A stretch of 64,000 nt of DNA from NCBI GenBank assembly GCA_013397455.1, contig VYZB01000281.1, forward strand, positions 756,887 to 820,886, read 5' to 3'. Position 1 is the stretch's first letter; each line of letters starts with the position of its first letter. Under the pieces are notes generated by a model. The model was given only the letters and a program-made list of their open reading frames with translations, did not search any database and was not told where the DNA came from. This DNA comes from Crotophaga sulcirostris. Lineage: Eukaryota > Chordata > Aves > Cuculiformes > Crotophagidae. This document shows positions 11,146-23,640 of this stretch, piece by piece. The position numbers and the translations under genes were made by a program.

Positions 11146-14100
11146 GCCAGTTTTGATTCTTCAGCTGAGGTGGTTCTGCGTTTACTATTGAAACCACACC
11201 CCTACATACAGCTATAAGATGGTTCAGAGATCCAAAAGGGAGGATTAAAGAAACCCCCAGAAAAAACATGCCTTGCTATGAAGCACAACTGATGGTTCAT
11301 CTGTTAGCTTACACATGTAAGCGTGAGCAAACTTGGTAATAGTAGGCTTTTCACACTACAAGATTATTTGGGCATATTTAACTCTTTGCAAATGAGGTTA
11401 CCAATTGCTACCCCTAAAACTGACAAGGAAAATTGTGCATCTGTTTGCATTAATCTGGGTGTGTGAAGTTAAGTACTGAGGATGTCGACAAAGATAATTC
11501 TGGTCGGTCTAATTGATCTGTTTAGCTTTGCAGTTTCCCAAGCATTACTAAGAAAGATTGCATGCTTGGATACAGCATGTCAAAATAATGAGTAGCTGCA
11601 GGAAGTATCTGAGCGATTCGTGATTAGTTATCAGATGCAGTGCATCAAGGCTGGCACCTGAGCGTGCAGCTACTCTCCATCATTGGAAATCTGCAGTAAA
11701 GGCTGCTGGTTTTGGAAGGATTTGCTCTAGTCCAGCTCTAACTGCAAGACTTGAAGCAGGGAAGTTCTGTGATCCTGGGCACACACAAATTCAGTTTAGC
11801 CTGTCACTATAATCCCTCTGGTCATGCTGGCAGGGCCAGCGGAGGGGAGGGCATAGTTAAGCATCTGTGAGGAGGCTATGGGCACAAAGTTATGGAAAAG
11901 CTGAGGCTGGCTGAGTGAAAATATGGAAATTACAGTATGTTGACTTCATAACCATGAGGCTGTTCAGTTCTTGTCACTGATGGAAAGGGTAAAAACAAGG
12001 CTACTGTTGTTTACTTTTACCTGAGGGACATCTTAATTTCTTAAAGTCACCATTAGGCAATTATGTCCCTTACTCAATACATAAAAGGATACAATTTATA
12101 GAAACAGTCTTAGATACTGTACTGATGATAGGATAGCACAGAAATAACTCCTTTTCACAGTTAAACAACACTTTACAGCTACAATCCATCAAATTCTTAC
12201 AAAGCTCTGTAAGCACACACCACGTTGCAAACCTACAGTGCTGAATTTCTTCTTCATGCATAAGAATTTTCTGCACAAATATTCAGAGTGGTTTCCATGG
12301 TTTTGCCTGTACCTGTAAACAAAACTGTGTCTGGCCATGGGCACGTGCAGGGGTGTGTGCTCAGCTTCACTGTTAAGTTGTTATCTGAGTCCTAGCAGAG
12401 CTTTGGCTTACTGCAACAAGTACTCCCTGAGAAAATGCTGAGACAAGGCTGGAACGACAACACAAGGCAGAGACAGTGCCCAGTTGACAGCTTGAACGCA
12501 GCCACTCTGTTTTGGAAGATAAGAGAGCTTAGTCAAAAGGATGTAAGTTGTGCTGTGGCAGACGGCCTCCAGGCTGGAGAATGGTCTCTGACATTTACTA
12601 GAGTAGACATCGCCCTGGCTGTTGCCTACAAAAATCAGTCCTAAGCACATTGGGACCCTGGTGATAGACTCATCCTCTGCTCAGCCACCTCTGGATGTTG
12701 GTACTCAGAGTTGCAGTCCCGTGAAGGGCAGATGCTGTGCTGCGTAACCTCTTGGTGTTGTTGCTGTGCGAGAGGATATCCTGAGCTGCCAGCTGTGCAA
12801 GTGAAAACTTGTTCCAATTAACACATATGAAATGAACGTGGCACCAGATAATCACAGGAAGATAATTTCTGAAGGATAAAAAGAAGTATTTTCTTTTTTG
12901 AAAATCAATATCCTCTCGTCCTACCTCTTTAAGGACTGTTCATAACTGTCATTGCAGCCTTCACATTGAGACCACACGTCCTCCTCCCCAGGCTGTTAGC
13001 TGTCTCTTTTCATTTCTGTTGCCATGCTGTAAAAAATTAAAACAAATACTGTGGGATCACAAATGTGGCCATAATTCTTTATCATGCAATTTAAAGTAGA
13101 AGCTAATAACAAGGAAAATGACTAATACTTGAATAGGCTTCTGCATATACAAATAGTGCAATAATTGTCTCTCAGTCTGAACAAAAAGATAATAAAAATG
13201 TTTTACAGTGCTCCTTAATTGTACCAAAAATTGAAAATCAAGACTTTATTGCAGCAAAAGGAAACATTAATCTGTCTGAGGGCCATTTTGTGGAGACTGC
13301 TTCCTGGAGAGGTGTGGTGATACTTACTTATCTTTAATAGGTTTCTGGGCTGTAGAACCAAAATGTAGTGGCAAAGGTGGTACAGGGGTTATTTATGAGC
13401 CTCTAAGCCACCGTGCTCCATTACATCCCACATTTAATGTGACTTGCAGGTCTGCATTTTCAGCATGTTTTTTGGGTCCCTTTTAGCATCCAGCTGTTGC
13501 AGATAGTCGAAGGAAGTGTGCTGGATGAGCCATTCCACAATGCCACGTGAATTTGCCACTTTGTGAAACATCCTGCTTGGTTTTCAACATGCAGAAGGGT
13601 TTGATGAAACATGGAGATGGGCATTGCTCATGGGAATCAGGTAGGCAGCAGGGAAAAAGAAATGCAAAAGAAGATACTGCAGAGCACCATATCAAGGGCA
13701 CTTGTGGCCTGAGTGGCAGCAAAAGGGGACAGGCAGGAGCTTGGCTCAAATCAAGTCTAGCAAGGGAAAGCTGGTTTAAGCAGAATAGTGGACAAGACTG
13801 AGCTCTTTTTTCTGTTTGAAATTAATGGCAGAATTCTCATCAGTCTCCAACACTAGGAAGGGATATGTTATGTATCAGGCTTTTGTTCTTGCTAAAGGGT
13901 CAAGTTAATGCTTACTGTAAGCTAATTTCTGAACAAGATGTTTCCGGTTTTATCTAACTTAATTTCATAGCAGTCACCTATTGGCATTGCTTTTCAGCTG
14001 GACAACAAAACACGTTTGCTGCTAACTGTTGCCTAACTTAGACCTAGCAGGTAATTTTCCTTTTTCCCACAAGACCTTGCAGGAGCTTTGTTTTTCCTTG

Positions 14101-14470
14101 ATGGATATCAGAATTCTATTTAAATGTAGATGTTTAACCTGCTTTCTAAGGGTCGTGTTTTGCTTGTAATTATTCTACATTCTTCAAGGACATTTTTATT
14201 GTGGACGTACTCATATAAACTCTTAAGTTCGGTTGACAACCTTTAGAAGGGGATGAACGGTGCTAAGAATCTCTCTTCAGTTATTGACACTTAACTCTCT
14301 GTCTCAGTGGAATGAAGTTCAGTCTCTCACTGCCAAGTCAAACTGTACAGATTATTTTTCTAATCTGAAAAAGCCTGGCCTACAGAAAATGAAATAGTTC
14401 TCTAGCAACTCCAGTCCAGAGAGACATGGACTACTACTCATAATTTTATTTATTTTTTCTTTACTTTCAG
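11146..14470. other. Non-coding stretch, nothing recognised
   Basis: No gene or transposon recognised. The region is mixed composition with scattered short open frames only. Confidence 0.5.
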
Positions 14471-14512
14471 TATCATTGTATCGACATTTTGGGAGATGAG
14501 AAGAGTTTGTGG
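14471..14512 (+). other. Candidate 42-nt microexon (speculative)
   Basis: A T-rich tract of about 28 bases ending in TTTCAG (14,465-14,470) precedes 42 bases ending TTTGTGG, followed by GTATGT, an excellent donor, at 14,513-14,518. Frame 1 is fully open and reads YHCIDILGDEKSLW. Length is divisible by three. I do not recognise the peptide. The flanking signals are stronger than most of the cryptic pairs in the window, but without conservation or RNA evidence this remains a guess. Confidence 0.22.
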
Positions 14513-15169
14513 GTATGTTACCATAAAATGAAGAAGCTTCAAAAACTGGATGGACCACTGTCCCTGCTGAGCAATTTCTTCAATGTGTTTTGGGGTTTGA
14601 CCTTCTTGCATTCTCCCCACACTTTCCTAGTGCATCTTTTTGTGATGGTGACTATACACTATGTATATATTATATAAAATAATGAAAATATAATCATTAA
14701 TTATCTTAATTAGTAATCTCTGTCTTCACATTGCATTTGTTTCCTGATCTCTGCCTGGGAAACGATTAACTTTAGTACATGATGTAGTGCAGATGAACAA
14801 ATAAGAAAGGAATGAATACACAAATTTAAGAACAAAATGATATAAGCAAGACATTTTGGTAGCACCTTCAGTTCATGAAACAGTAGGGATATCAAGAACC
14901 ACTTGTGAAAAGGCTTGTGTCACTATAAGGAAGTAGTGTAATTATATATGTAGTAACTGGAAAGTGGATGGAAAAATAATTCTGAATTGTTTAGGATACT
15001 ATGTAACTTTGAGGCAAAGCTGGCTGTAGAAGCACTGCAGCACATATGTCCACAGCTCAACTCTGAATCCTCCCAGAAATGTGCTGTGATGAAAAGTTTA
15101 ACTCCTATATTTGAATTACTTGGGTTGAAAGCAGGTTATTTTTATTGTTTTTTTTTTTCCCCCCTGTAG

Positions 15170-15336
15170 CTATTAAATATTGTCATCCATCATTGTTAGA
15201 TGAAGTATTTAATGACGCTTTAAATATAATTTATCACTCAGTCTATAGCAGTAAAAATCCCTTATCAGAAGTTCCAGCTGGGAAGCTAGCACCTTTCAGA
15301 CTGATCTGCAGAAGAAAGTTTAATTTAAGAACACAG
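15170..15336 (+). other. Candidate exon inside an 89-codon open frame (speculative)
   Basis: A long T/C tract ending CCCCCCTGTAG (15,159-15,169) is a strong acceptor. The following frame is open to 15,411, and a moderate donor CAG|GTTAAT lies at 15,334-15,342, which would close a 167-base exon. The deduced peptide has normal composition, starting IKYCHPSLLDEVFND and ending RRKFNLRTQ. No family is recognised. Open frames of this length do occur by chance in this window, so confidence is low. Confidence 0.2.
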
Positions 15337-15411
15337 GTTAATTTCAACAATGTAATTACTAGAGGTTTTGGGGTTACAGAGATGGTCATGGTAACTGGAG
15401 TACTTGAAGGA

Positions 15412-18400
15412 TAACACTAAAACTTAGCAGCTACCATATTCTATAGAATGACAACTGTTCTTTGCCAAGTCATGCATATATGAGCTATATGCCAGTAAAT
15501 ACTAACAATGTTTAGAAACCTACATTATCAAGTGACTGACCAGCTGGCACAAGTAGCTTCATGTCTCCTACACTTCGCTACTTAGAAGTAACCACGTCCT
15601 AATAATGAGAAGCCCTTATCTTAGACTCCAGATAAACATTGAGTGTCCTTTCATTAAAAACTAGGGTAACTAACCATGGTGTGCTGTGCTACCCTTCTGA
15701 TGCTTTTCCTTGCTTCCTTCATGACTTTGGAGAGCTTCTGTGAGACTGAGAAGAGGTTCAAGGCTGAATATGGGTGGTGCTGATGTGGGTAGAAAGAGCT
15801 ACTGATGTTGGGGAGCACATTACAGAAGTGACATAGTTCTCAGAACAGGGAGAAGGAGCAGAAAGGGATAGGATTCGCTGGAGTCAACATAAAGTAGTTT
15901 TTATTGAGAAACCTCTAGTGGGTATCCGAAATTCACTATGGGAAGGAATATTAGTGGTTTAACTCCTGTGACCTTGGTCATCTGGGATGATACCAAGAAC
16001 ATGCTTAGTGGATGTGTTCTAATATCCAGAAGATGCTTCTCAGAGGACACTGCCTTATCAGGATAGTTTACAATTGTCCAGTTGTCAATATTTTGCAGCT
16101 AGGAGGCCTTAGCATGAAAGATAGAAGAGGTGTGCAACCTCTTGCAAAGAACAAAGATGAATCACTGGGCCCCATGCTGTCAAGTTGAAGGAGAAGTGTC
16201 ATTTCATTTCACGTACCTGTATGAATACTTAAGTTAGATGCCTCCAGTAGACAATAAGACTTTTTTTCTTTTCGCATTGCTTTAGCTGTATCTCTCCCAG
16301 ATGCATGGTGAAGGTTACCAGATCAGTCTTTACTCAGTCAGGCCTGACCAAGCACCTCTATATTTTTCCCTCTGAATTCACAAATTTGAGGCACAGATAA
16401 TTTAATAGATTATGAGCAAGCTATATGATCAAGTATAATCAGGAATTCCTTATACAAATGGGATGCCATTTTGCCTCCTGGCTATTGTAACATGATTACT
16501 GCATTACGATTCTTTAATAATGGTGACAGTGAGATCAATGGTACCTGTAGGATATAAACTTTATCACTCAAACTCTATGGAAGTTCAGATGTCTGCCTGT
16601 TCTCCAAACTGATGGTCTCCATATGGATTTTTAATGTTTTCTGCTTCTTGCATCATTTAATTTTAAATCTAAAAATCATTGGAGTTATAAAATATTTTCT
16701 TTTTCTCTGCAAACCAGTGCAGTGGTATTTTTTTCCATTTGGCTGACATTGCTGATCACAGAAGCTGAGGGTGCTCTGTGTTGCTTAGCTAAGGGTTTAT
16801 TTGAGACCCTGTAGAGTTCATGTCACTTCCCTAACTCCTGCCAAAAGCAAGCAGCATGTTTGTGCCTGTACCTGTCACTGAGGAACTGAGATGGATTTAC
16901 ACTTGGGCAATGACAGACGTCTGGTAGTGCTCACCAGCTGTGGAGACACCGTCATGCTAGCAAGTTTTGACTGGTCCTTGTCACCTCCTGCTTCTGCCTC
17001 GCTGCACAATGAACTTGCACTAATTCAGTTGTTAACATGCTTGCATTCATGTTGATTTCCTCTGTCTTTCTCTCCTTAATTAAGCTAAAAACTCTTTTGG
17101 GCAAGGTTTAGACTTCCCTGTGTTGTTTTGTGTCTGACATAGCCTGACCCTGGTCAAAACTGAAACCTTCTGTCCTTTTACAACTACTGCTACTGGTATT
17201 ACTACAAAAAAAATCAATGGCACCATTAGAAAACAAGCCTCCTGTGTGTTTTAGTGCAGCTGACACTCAGCTGATACATAGCTACATTAAGCCATAGTAC
17301 TATCACACTTACATGTCCTTGTTAGTGCTGGATGAATGATAATATGGACTTTGCTCCTCAACTGCTTTTATGAATTTCCCTGGTGAAATAAGTTTGTTCT
17401 TGTTCAGAAATCAGAACAGGTTCTCTGCGAATGTATGAACTTGAACTACCTTCTCTGCCTTATCAGATTTTAAAATCTGAAGCATAACAGCTACATCAAA
17501 TAACTGCATTGTTGACTAAATAGACATTGTTGGCAACTGGCGGATAATTATCAGAGCAGAAGAATTTAGTAAATGTTATTATTCAATTAGTCTTTTTATT
17601 GAATTAAACTACAGAATTTAGAAAAAAGAAATTACATTCTTTTTCAAATTGACTTCAGGCTTTGGATGCCCACATTTTTTTAAATTATTTTCATTTTTTC
17701 TTCATTTACCTGGTGGCTGAAATTGTATCCCATTATATCCGCATCGCTTCTTCTGTCCCCAGAGGAGGTAATAGTCATCTCATATATCTTCCTTTCCTTT
17801 TTATCTAATCACATATGTTTTGTATCCTACTTATTGACAGGCTCATAAACAAAGCTAATTGCTATGTGTAACCTGTTCCCAACCTTCTGTAGTATAAACT
17901 GGTGATAAGGAGGCAGTTAAGTGGAAAGGGATGCACTTAAAAAAGTGGACTGATTCCCAAAGCCTGGAGTGCACTAGTCAGTTCTTGAACTGCGTGATTC
18001 AATTTTTCATTGATAGCCTTCAGAAATATTTTGTTGTTGTTGTTGTTGTCAGATTTTGGTAGCCATAGTTTTCTACTCTAAATGTTCCATACACAGGCCA
18101 AGTAGGTCTATCTCATGTCTGTAAATTTCTTCCTGCTCCACAGGATTTAAGTAAAGTAAACATAAAGTGTGTGGTCATGATGGGATATGCCTGGAAACGA
18201 AGAAGGGGAAAATACTATATTAGATGGACAAATAATTTGTGTTGAAATATATTGAGACTATTGTCTAGAAGTATATTAGTAAAATTCATGGTTTCCAAAA
18301 CACTCTTTGCTAGAGCACATTACTTTTTCTTTGTGGAAATTATTCTGGTATACCATTTCATAGAGTCTGCCAGAAAGAAAAAAAAAAGACAAAAAAAAGG

Positions 18401-21294
18401 AGTGAAGTTCTGATTTGGCATGAATAATTTTTGTTCATTGCTTAGTCTTACTATTTTAAAAATACGTTTCTTTTTAGTAGTTTAGGTCAGCTGAAAGCAA
18501 ATGGAGTGAATTTCAAATGGAGCATGAATCTGCATGTTTCTAGGCTTCCCTAAAAACCTGTGGTTCTTAATCTCTGCAAGGATAATACAATTGAAGAGAC
18601 TTTTCCCACATGTAATACCAATACTTCAGTTCTGAGTTAAGTTCACTATCTATCAAGATAGATGATTTTTTTTTCAATGACTAATGTTATTATTAGTTTC
18701 TAATGTTTTTCTACTAATGTTGCTTTACATACTTATGTTTGTCCATCAAACAAAACAGGTTTTGGTCTGCCAGGTTAGTTTTACTTCCTTCTTTCTTCTT
18801 TCAGCAAGAACTATATCCAGGCTGGGGGTTCCTAAAAATCAGCCCTCCAAGTGGAGTTTCAGACATTTCGATTTCTGCCTCTCTTCTGAAAAGCAGAATG
18901 GGGATGTCTTAGCCCACAGTTCCTGAAAAGGATTCAGGAAAGACAATTTTCATAGGTGAGCGCAGAGACACAGAGACCTTTATCCACTGAATAACCCTAC
19001 CATGGTCACACTGTGCAGCCCTTGTATGGTGGGGTCTTGGTTCATTATGAACCCATCCAGTGACAAACCCACTTAAGCAGCAGGCCCTATGCATGGCAGT
19101 GCCTTAATGATGCATTTGGTAAAATGTGAAATGATTTGTGAGTGCAAGACAAAGGAAGTGTTGCTGAAGTGGAGAGCAGTAAAGTCTATGACACCTTTCC
19201 ATCTATAATTGGTGGTAAAAAAAAAATTCATGTGTGTGTAAACATAAAGATATAGTCATATAGCCCTGTGGTCTGAAGATTTTTATGCAAAGGACTTTTG
19301 TAACACCATGTGTTGAGGAACTGAAGGCTAAGGCCAAATGAACAACTGTCTTTCACTTAGGCAATGACCATACAGTGAGAATATTGCACTTGTTTTGGTA
19401 AAAATTCATTGAGTTGTGAGGAATGGGGCTGTGAAATTTTGTCTCTTAACCAATGATGAGAAAATACAGTCAAAAGGTAATCTAAAGGGCCCAAAAGAAG
19501 GGAGGTGACCAGATTGAAGGGAGTTTCTCTTGTCTAATTATTGACTTTCCAAATTCAATTTTCTATTCCAATTGCTTTTCATGAACAGTTTTTTTTTCAT
19601 ACTTAGACCCAAACATGTGAATTGTTGCTGTAAAATCCCTGTTTGGGGAAACGTTTGATATTCTATGGTTTCTGGGTAGATGTTCAAGCTGTAACGTTTT
19701 TGCTAATCTTCAAAAGAATTTATCAATATTTGAACCAGTCTTTATTTGCTGTCAGCACACTTGCCTAAGAGTTTGTATGTGTATCTGTAAATAAACTGAG
19801 CCACATAATAAAAAACATGAACAGGTTTATACTGACACAGCTAGGTGTGATATGGGTTATAACAAGATGTTGTTCCTGCCCAACATAGTCACTGTTTAAT
19901 TTCATAAAAGGTGATACGAAGAGATCATAAGTCTTCATATGGGGGTAAGGCTGTCGAAGAATGACAGAAGGTAGGCAGACATGATGTGAAGAAGTATTTG
20001 GAGTTTGGGGTTCAATCAGATAAAAATAAAAAGTCAGATATTCAGGAAATGGGCTACCCAGGCTGACAACAACTCTTGGCACAGGGGAGAAGGAACTGGT
20101 TAATGGAGCGTGTGGTGCTATATGCTCTACCACCGTTTCAAAATTGCCATTCTGTGATACTTAATCTTAGAGATTAGAAAATCAATATTTACTTAAATAT
20201 ATGGTGCATTGCTAGCAAATAAAAGTAGAACAGTATTTTTCCCCTTCTCAATGGGAAGTGACTGGTAATTAGTCATTTGGATGGAATCAGGGGTGGGAAA
20301 TCTATGACCACAGCTTCTTCAGGCTGAGACTTATGGGTCTCCATAATCAAGTGATAGATAATAACCAAGATTTGTTTCTTTGTAGCTTGTGAATCCAATT
20401 AGTAAGGAGACTGTGGCATCATCAACATTCTTCAGAGTCCAGTCTGAGAAAAAATCTGCCCTGTGGGGAAGTACCTTTTCTAAATGAAGCACTAATAATA
20501 TATTCCATGGTAAACACATTTTCTTGCTCAGAGAATCTCAAGATAGATTAATTTGTGCTTGTATGTACTTTTAGGGCTATATACTTTTAGTACTGAGTTC
20601 ACAATTGTTATCATAATCTAATCATAAAAATTTAAATTAGACTTCCAACAGTGAACATTGCAATCTGAGATAACTGGGAAATAGCTCCTCTGCAGTACTC
20701 TTAATTTGCTTAAATAAATTTGTCAGCATTATATATGTGCTACGCAATTACTTTATGTAATATATTATTATTACTTTCTTAAAATATTATAGAGATATTA
20801 AGTGTGTTTTTGCACATTTGCACGTTCATACCTGTGCATAACAAATACTAAGAAATTATGTGATAGGACATTGCCTGTCAACGTACATTTCCCATTTGGA
20901 GCCAAGAGACATGGTAGCATAATGGATGTTTTTGAGAGTTTAGTGAGTTTCTGCAAAATTCAAGGTAAAACACTGAAGGACTGGCACTTCGGTCACTGGA
21001 TCTTGCATGTAAGTGTTTTGGAGACAATGGAGAAATTTCTGTGTACCTACAGAGGCAGGTTTTCCACAATTCCTTCAGGCTCATGTGGAGAAAGTGATGT
21101 CTCAAAGGACCTTGCACAGAACTGAGTTGGGCCTGACAAAAGGAAGAGTGACAACTTATACAGCTAAATGCTAGAGGCCACATAACACTAAGTTACCTTT
21201 ATGGATAGGCTACTCTGCAGAAGTTTTTTTTTTTTTAGTCAGAGCAAATTAAAGAACACTTCTAGACATGATACATTTATGTAAATGCAGTCAG
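15412..21294. other. Non-coding stretch with one TTG repeat
   Basis: No gene or transposon recognised over almost 6 kb. A short TTG repeat at 18,031-18,049 is listed separately. Open frames such as 19,765-20,133 (minus) show no family resemblance. Confidence 0.5.
18031..18049 (+). repeat. (TTG)6 trinucleotide repeat
   Basis: Six uninterrupted TTG units plus one base. A short simple repeat, possibly polymorphic. Confidence 0.9.
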
Positions 21295-21731
21295 GTGAAG
21301 GGTTTGGAGCACAAGCCCCATAAGGAGCGACTGAGGGAGCTGGGGCTGTTTAGCCTGGAGAAGAGGAGGCTCAGGGGTGACCTTATTGCTCTCTACAACT
21401 ATCTAAATGGAGGTTGTAGTCAGGCAGGGGTTGGTCTCTTCTCTCAGGTGACCAGTGACAGAACAAGAGGACATGGACTCAAGCTTCGTCAGGGAAAGTT
21501 TAGGCTTGATATTAGGAAAAAGTTCTTCACTGAAAGGGTGATTGGCCATTGGAATGCGCTGCCCAGGGAGGTGGTGGAGTCGCCGACCCTGGAGGTGTTG
21601 AAGAGGAGACTGGATGAGGCACTCAGTGCCATGGTTTAGATGATGGGTTGGTGTTAGTGTTGGGTTACAGGTTGGACTCGATGATCTCAAAGGTCCTTTC
21701 CAACCTTGTAATACTGTTTACTGTAATACTA
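21295..21731 (+). mobile_element. Young 5'-truncated CR1 LINE (ORF2 C-terminus and 3' UTR)
   Basis: Near-identical by eye to the copy at 6.6 kb. It starts at the codons for [19 protein letters not shown], keeps the frame open through [19 protein letters not shown] and [11 protein letters not shown], and stops at about 21,637-21,639. The 3' UTR runs to a tail reading AATACTGTTTACTGTAATACT, a slightly altered version of the octamer repeats. Truncation begins one or two codons into the same block as the 6.6 kb copy, so the two breakpoints are close together. About 270 bases downstream lies a much older minus-strand LINE relic. Confidence 0.94.
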
Positions 21732-21989
21732 AGTTTTCCCTCTAGTATGGGATAAGCCTTAGCAGAGATGCTTTGTATGGATAAATCTTGCAACAATTTA
21801 TGATGTAAAAACAAAGGGAAAGTAGGGTTATCATGGAATGAGGAGCATGTAAAATACACTGCAGATAGAGTAGTTGAAGCTGTGGATTTTTCAGGTGGTG
21901 TCAAAGTGGACACGAGAAGTGTTCCTATGTATATGCTTCCAACAGTGGTGTCAGGAGATGCTATGACATCTGCAGGTTTCTGCAGCAGG

Positions 21990-23640
21990 CTTTGCTTATG
22001 TAGAGCCCATACCTTTTCCCCCCAAATTGCTCTTGTTCATGTGCTCAGTGATTTTTTCATTATTATAGACTCTACCATGTGGCGCGGTGTAGAAGTCAGT
22101 CACTGGTTGGTAGTGGCTGTTCCCTCTGGAGCTGCTCTCCACCCGGGAGGCACAGAGGCAGCTGGTGCACTGCCAGTCCTCTGGCACGTGGCTGTTTGCA
22201 ATGGTACATTACACACTTTGGCCAGCACTTCTGCAATTTCACGTTTGAGCTCCTTCAAGACTTGTGGGTTAACACCATCTGGTCCCAGTGATTTACTGAA
22301 ATCTACTCTGTCTGGTTAGTTTGAGACTTTTGTATATTTACTGCAAATTCTTCTCACTTTCCTGACCAATCTGCTGCAGAGGTGTCAGGTCTCAAAAGCT
22401 CCCCATCATCTTCAACAGTGAAAAACAATACAAGGAAATTATAGAGCTTCCTTGTTGTTCCCTTGTCCCCATGTGCTCCTTTTAGACCTTTACTATCAAT
22501 CAGTTCTAGCAGTTCCCTGGGCTGATTCTGACTTTTAATATACTTGAAGAAGTACAGTTTCTTAAGGGAGAGCAAAGCATTACTCAAATTCTCTTTAAAA
22601 TTATTGGTATTTCCTCTTCACACATGACCTGCTGGATTTTGTGGGCTTTTCTGTTCTCCTTATTTGAACCAGCTTCCTATTTCTTAAATACCAACCAATT
22701 TGCTAGTCTCCTTACCTGTCCTATTGAACTATGTGAGTTAGTTTTTCAAGTAACCTTTTCTTTTTGAATTATGACACAATTAACTTCAATTCTAATGCAC
22801 TGCTTTTTTATATCCTTCAGGCTTCTTATAGTCTTTCTGGTTTTTGGACTGCTCTCTACCCCTCTCATACCCTCTAAACCTTGTCTGGCTTGACCCATTT
22901 TTATATAGTTCTCTCTCACTTAGCAGAGTAACCATGTGCAGCATATTGTTTTTCTGCATTCTTTGTTTACCATGTTAAGTGTGTTGCTAAAGTGTGACTT
23001 TTCCATGGGCCACCTTCAGCTAGGTCCTGTGCAAAACTCAAGATGAAGTCCAGTTTTTTTTGTGTCTTTTTTTTCAGACCAGCTCTTCTGCTTTTGTTTC
23101 TTTCTAAAGACTTATCTCTGCACCACAGTGAGGTATGGCTGCAGTTCACAGGTGGGTAGCTGAAATCTCCTGCCTTTGCTCTCTCCCCTAAACTTACAGT
23201 TTCTCTAATCCCATGTAACACTTCCTGATCATCACTGTCATCCTGTTTGGAGTGGGATGTTGGTTGTGAAATCCAAGCAGTACATGTTAATATCAGGGGT
23301 TTGCACTCGAGAGAAGTCCATAAGAATTCTTTTGTCATAATATTTTTATACTGTTACTCTTAATGTTATTCATCCCACACAGACTGCTTCCTTGCCCTTA
23401 TCTCCTACCATATTCTCCCTGTAAGGTTGATCACTTGTAAACACAGTATGCCTCTGGTTTTCCTCCTCAACCATGTGTCTGAGATGCCTGTTATATTAGG
23501 TTTGTCATTTGATCTGAGCATTTTAGTTCTTCCATCTTTTTGGTTGTAGAATTTTAGCACTGGTGTAGAAACATTTGCAAGTTCTGCCCTCACTGTGTCA
23601 CCTGAAATTGGCATGCACCAGTGAAATGGCATTGTAAGTG
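21990..23640 (-). mobile_element. Very old CR1/L3-like LINE relic: endonuclease, linker, early RT
   Basis: Read on the minus strand, the motifs appear in correct ORF2 order although the frame is broken. First comes NITGISDTW (about 23,470-23,500), matching the NIIGITETW box of the apurinic-type endonuclease. Next is AGDFSYPPVN (about 23,145-23,175), matching GDFNYPDIDW. Then come a linker block with FFKYIKSQNQPREL (about 22,500-22,545), and SLGPDGVNPQVLKELKREI (about 22,230-22,290), matching the SPGPDGIHPRVLKEL block. Last is EDW...GNSHYQPVT (about 22,110-22,185), matching the EDW and NYRPVSLT RT start. Many stops and shifts show long inactivity. The relic ends before the catalytic RT aspartates. 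CR1 versus L3/L2 assignment needs a library search. Confidence 0.72.

Noticed and set aside
19765..20133. Minus-strand open frame of 122 codons
   Set aside because: No recognised motif or family resemblance, no convincing splice context, and the length is within chance expectation for the window.
20800..21183. Overlapping open frames on both strands (107 and 101 codons)
   Set aside because: Neither shows family features, and overlapping frames on both strands suggest a chance lack of stops.
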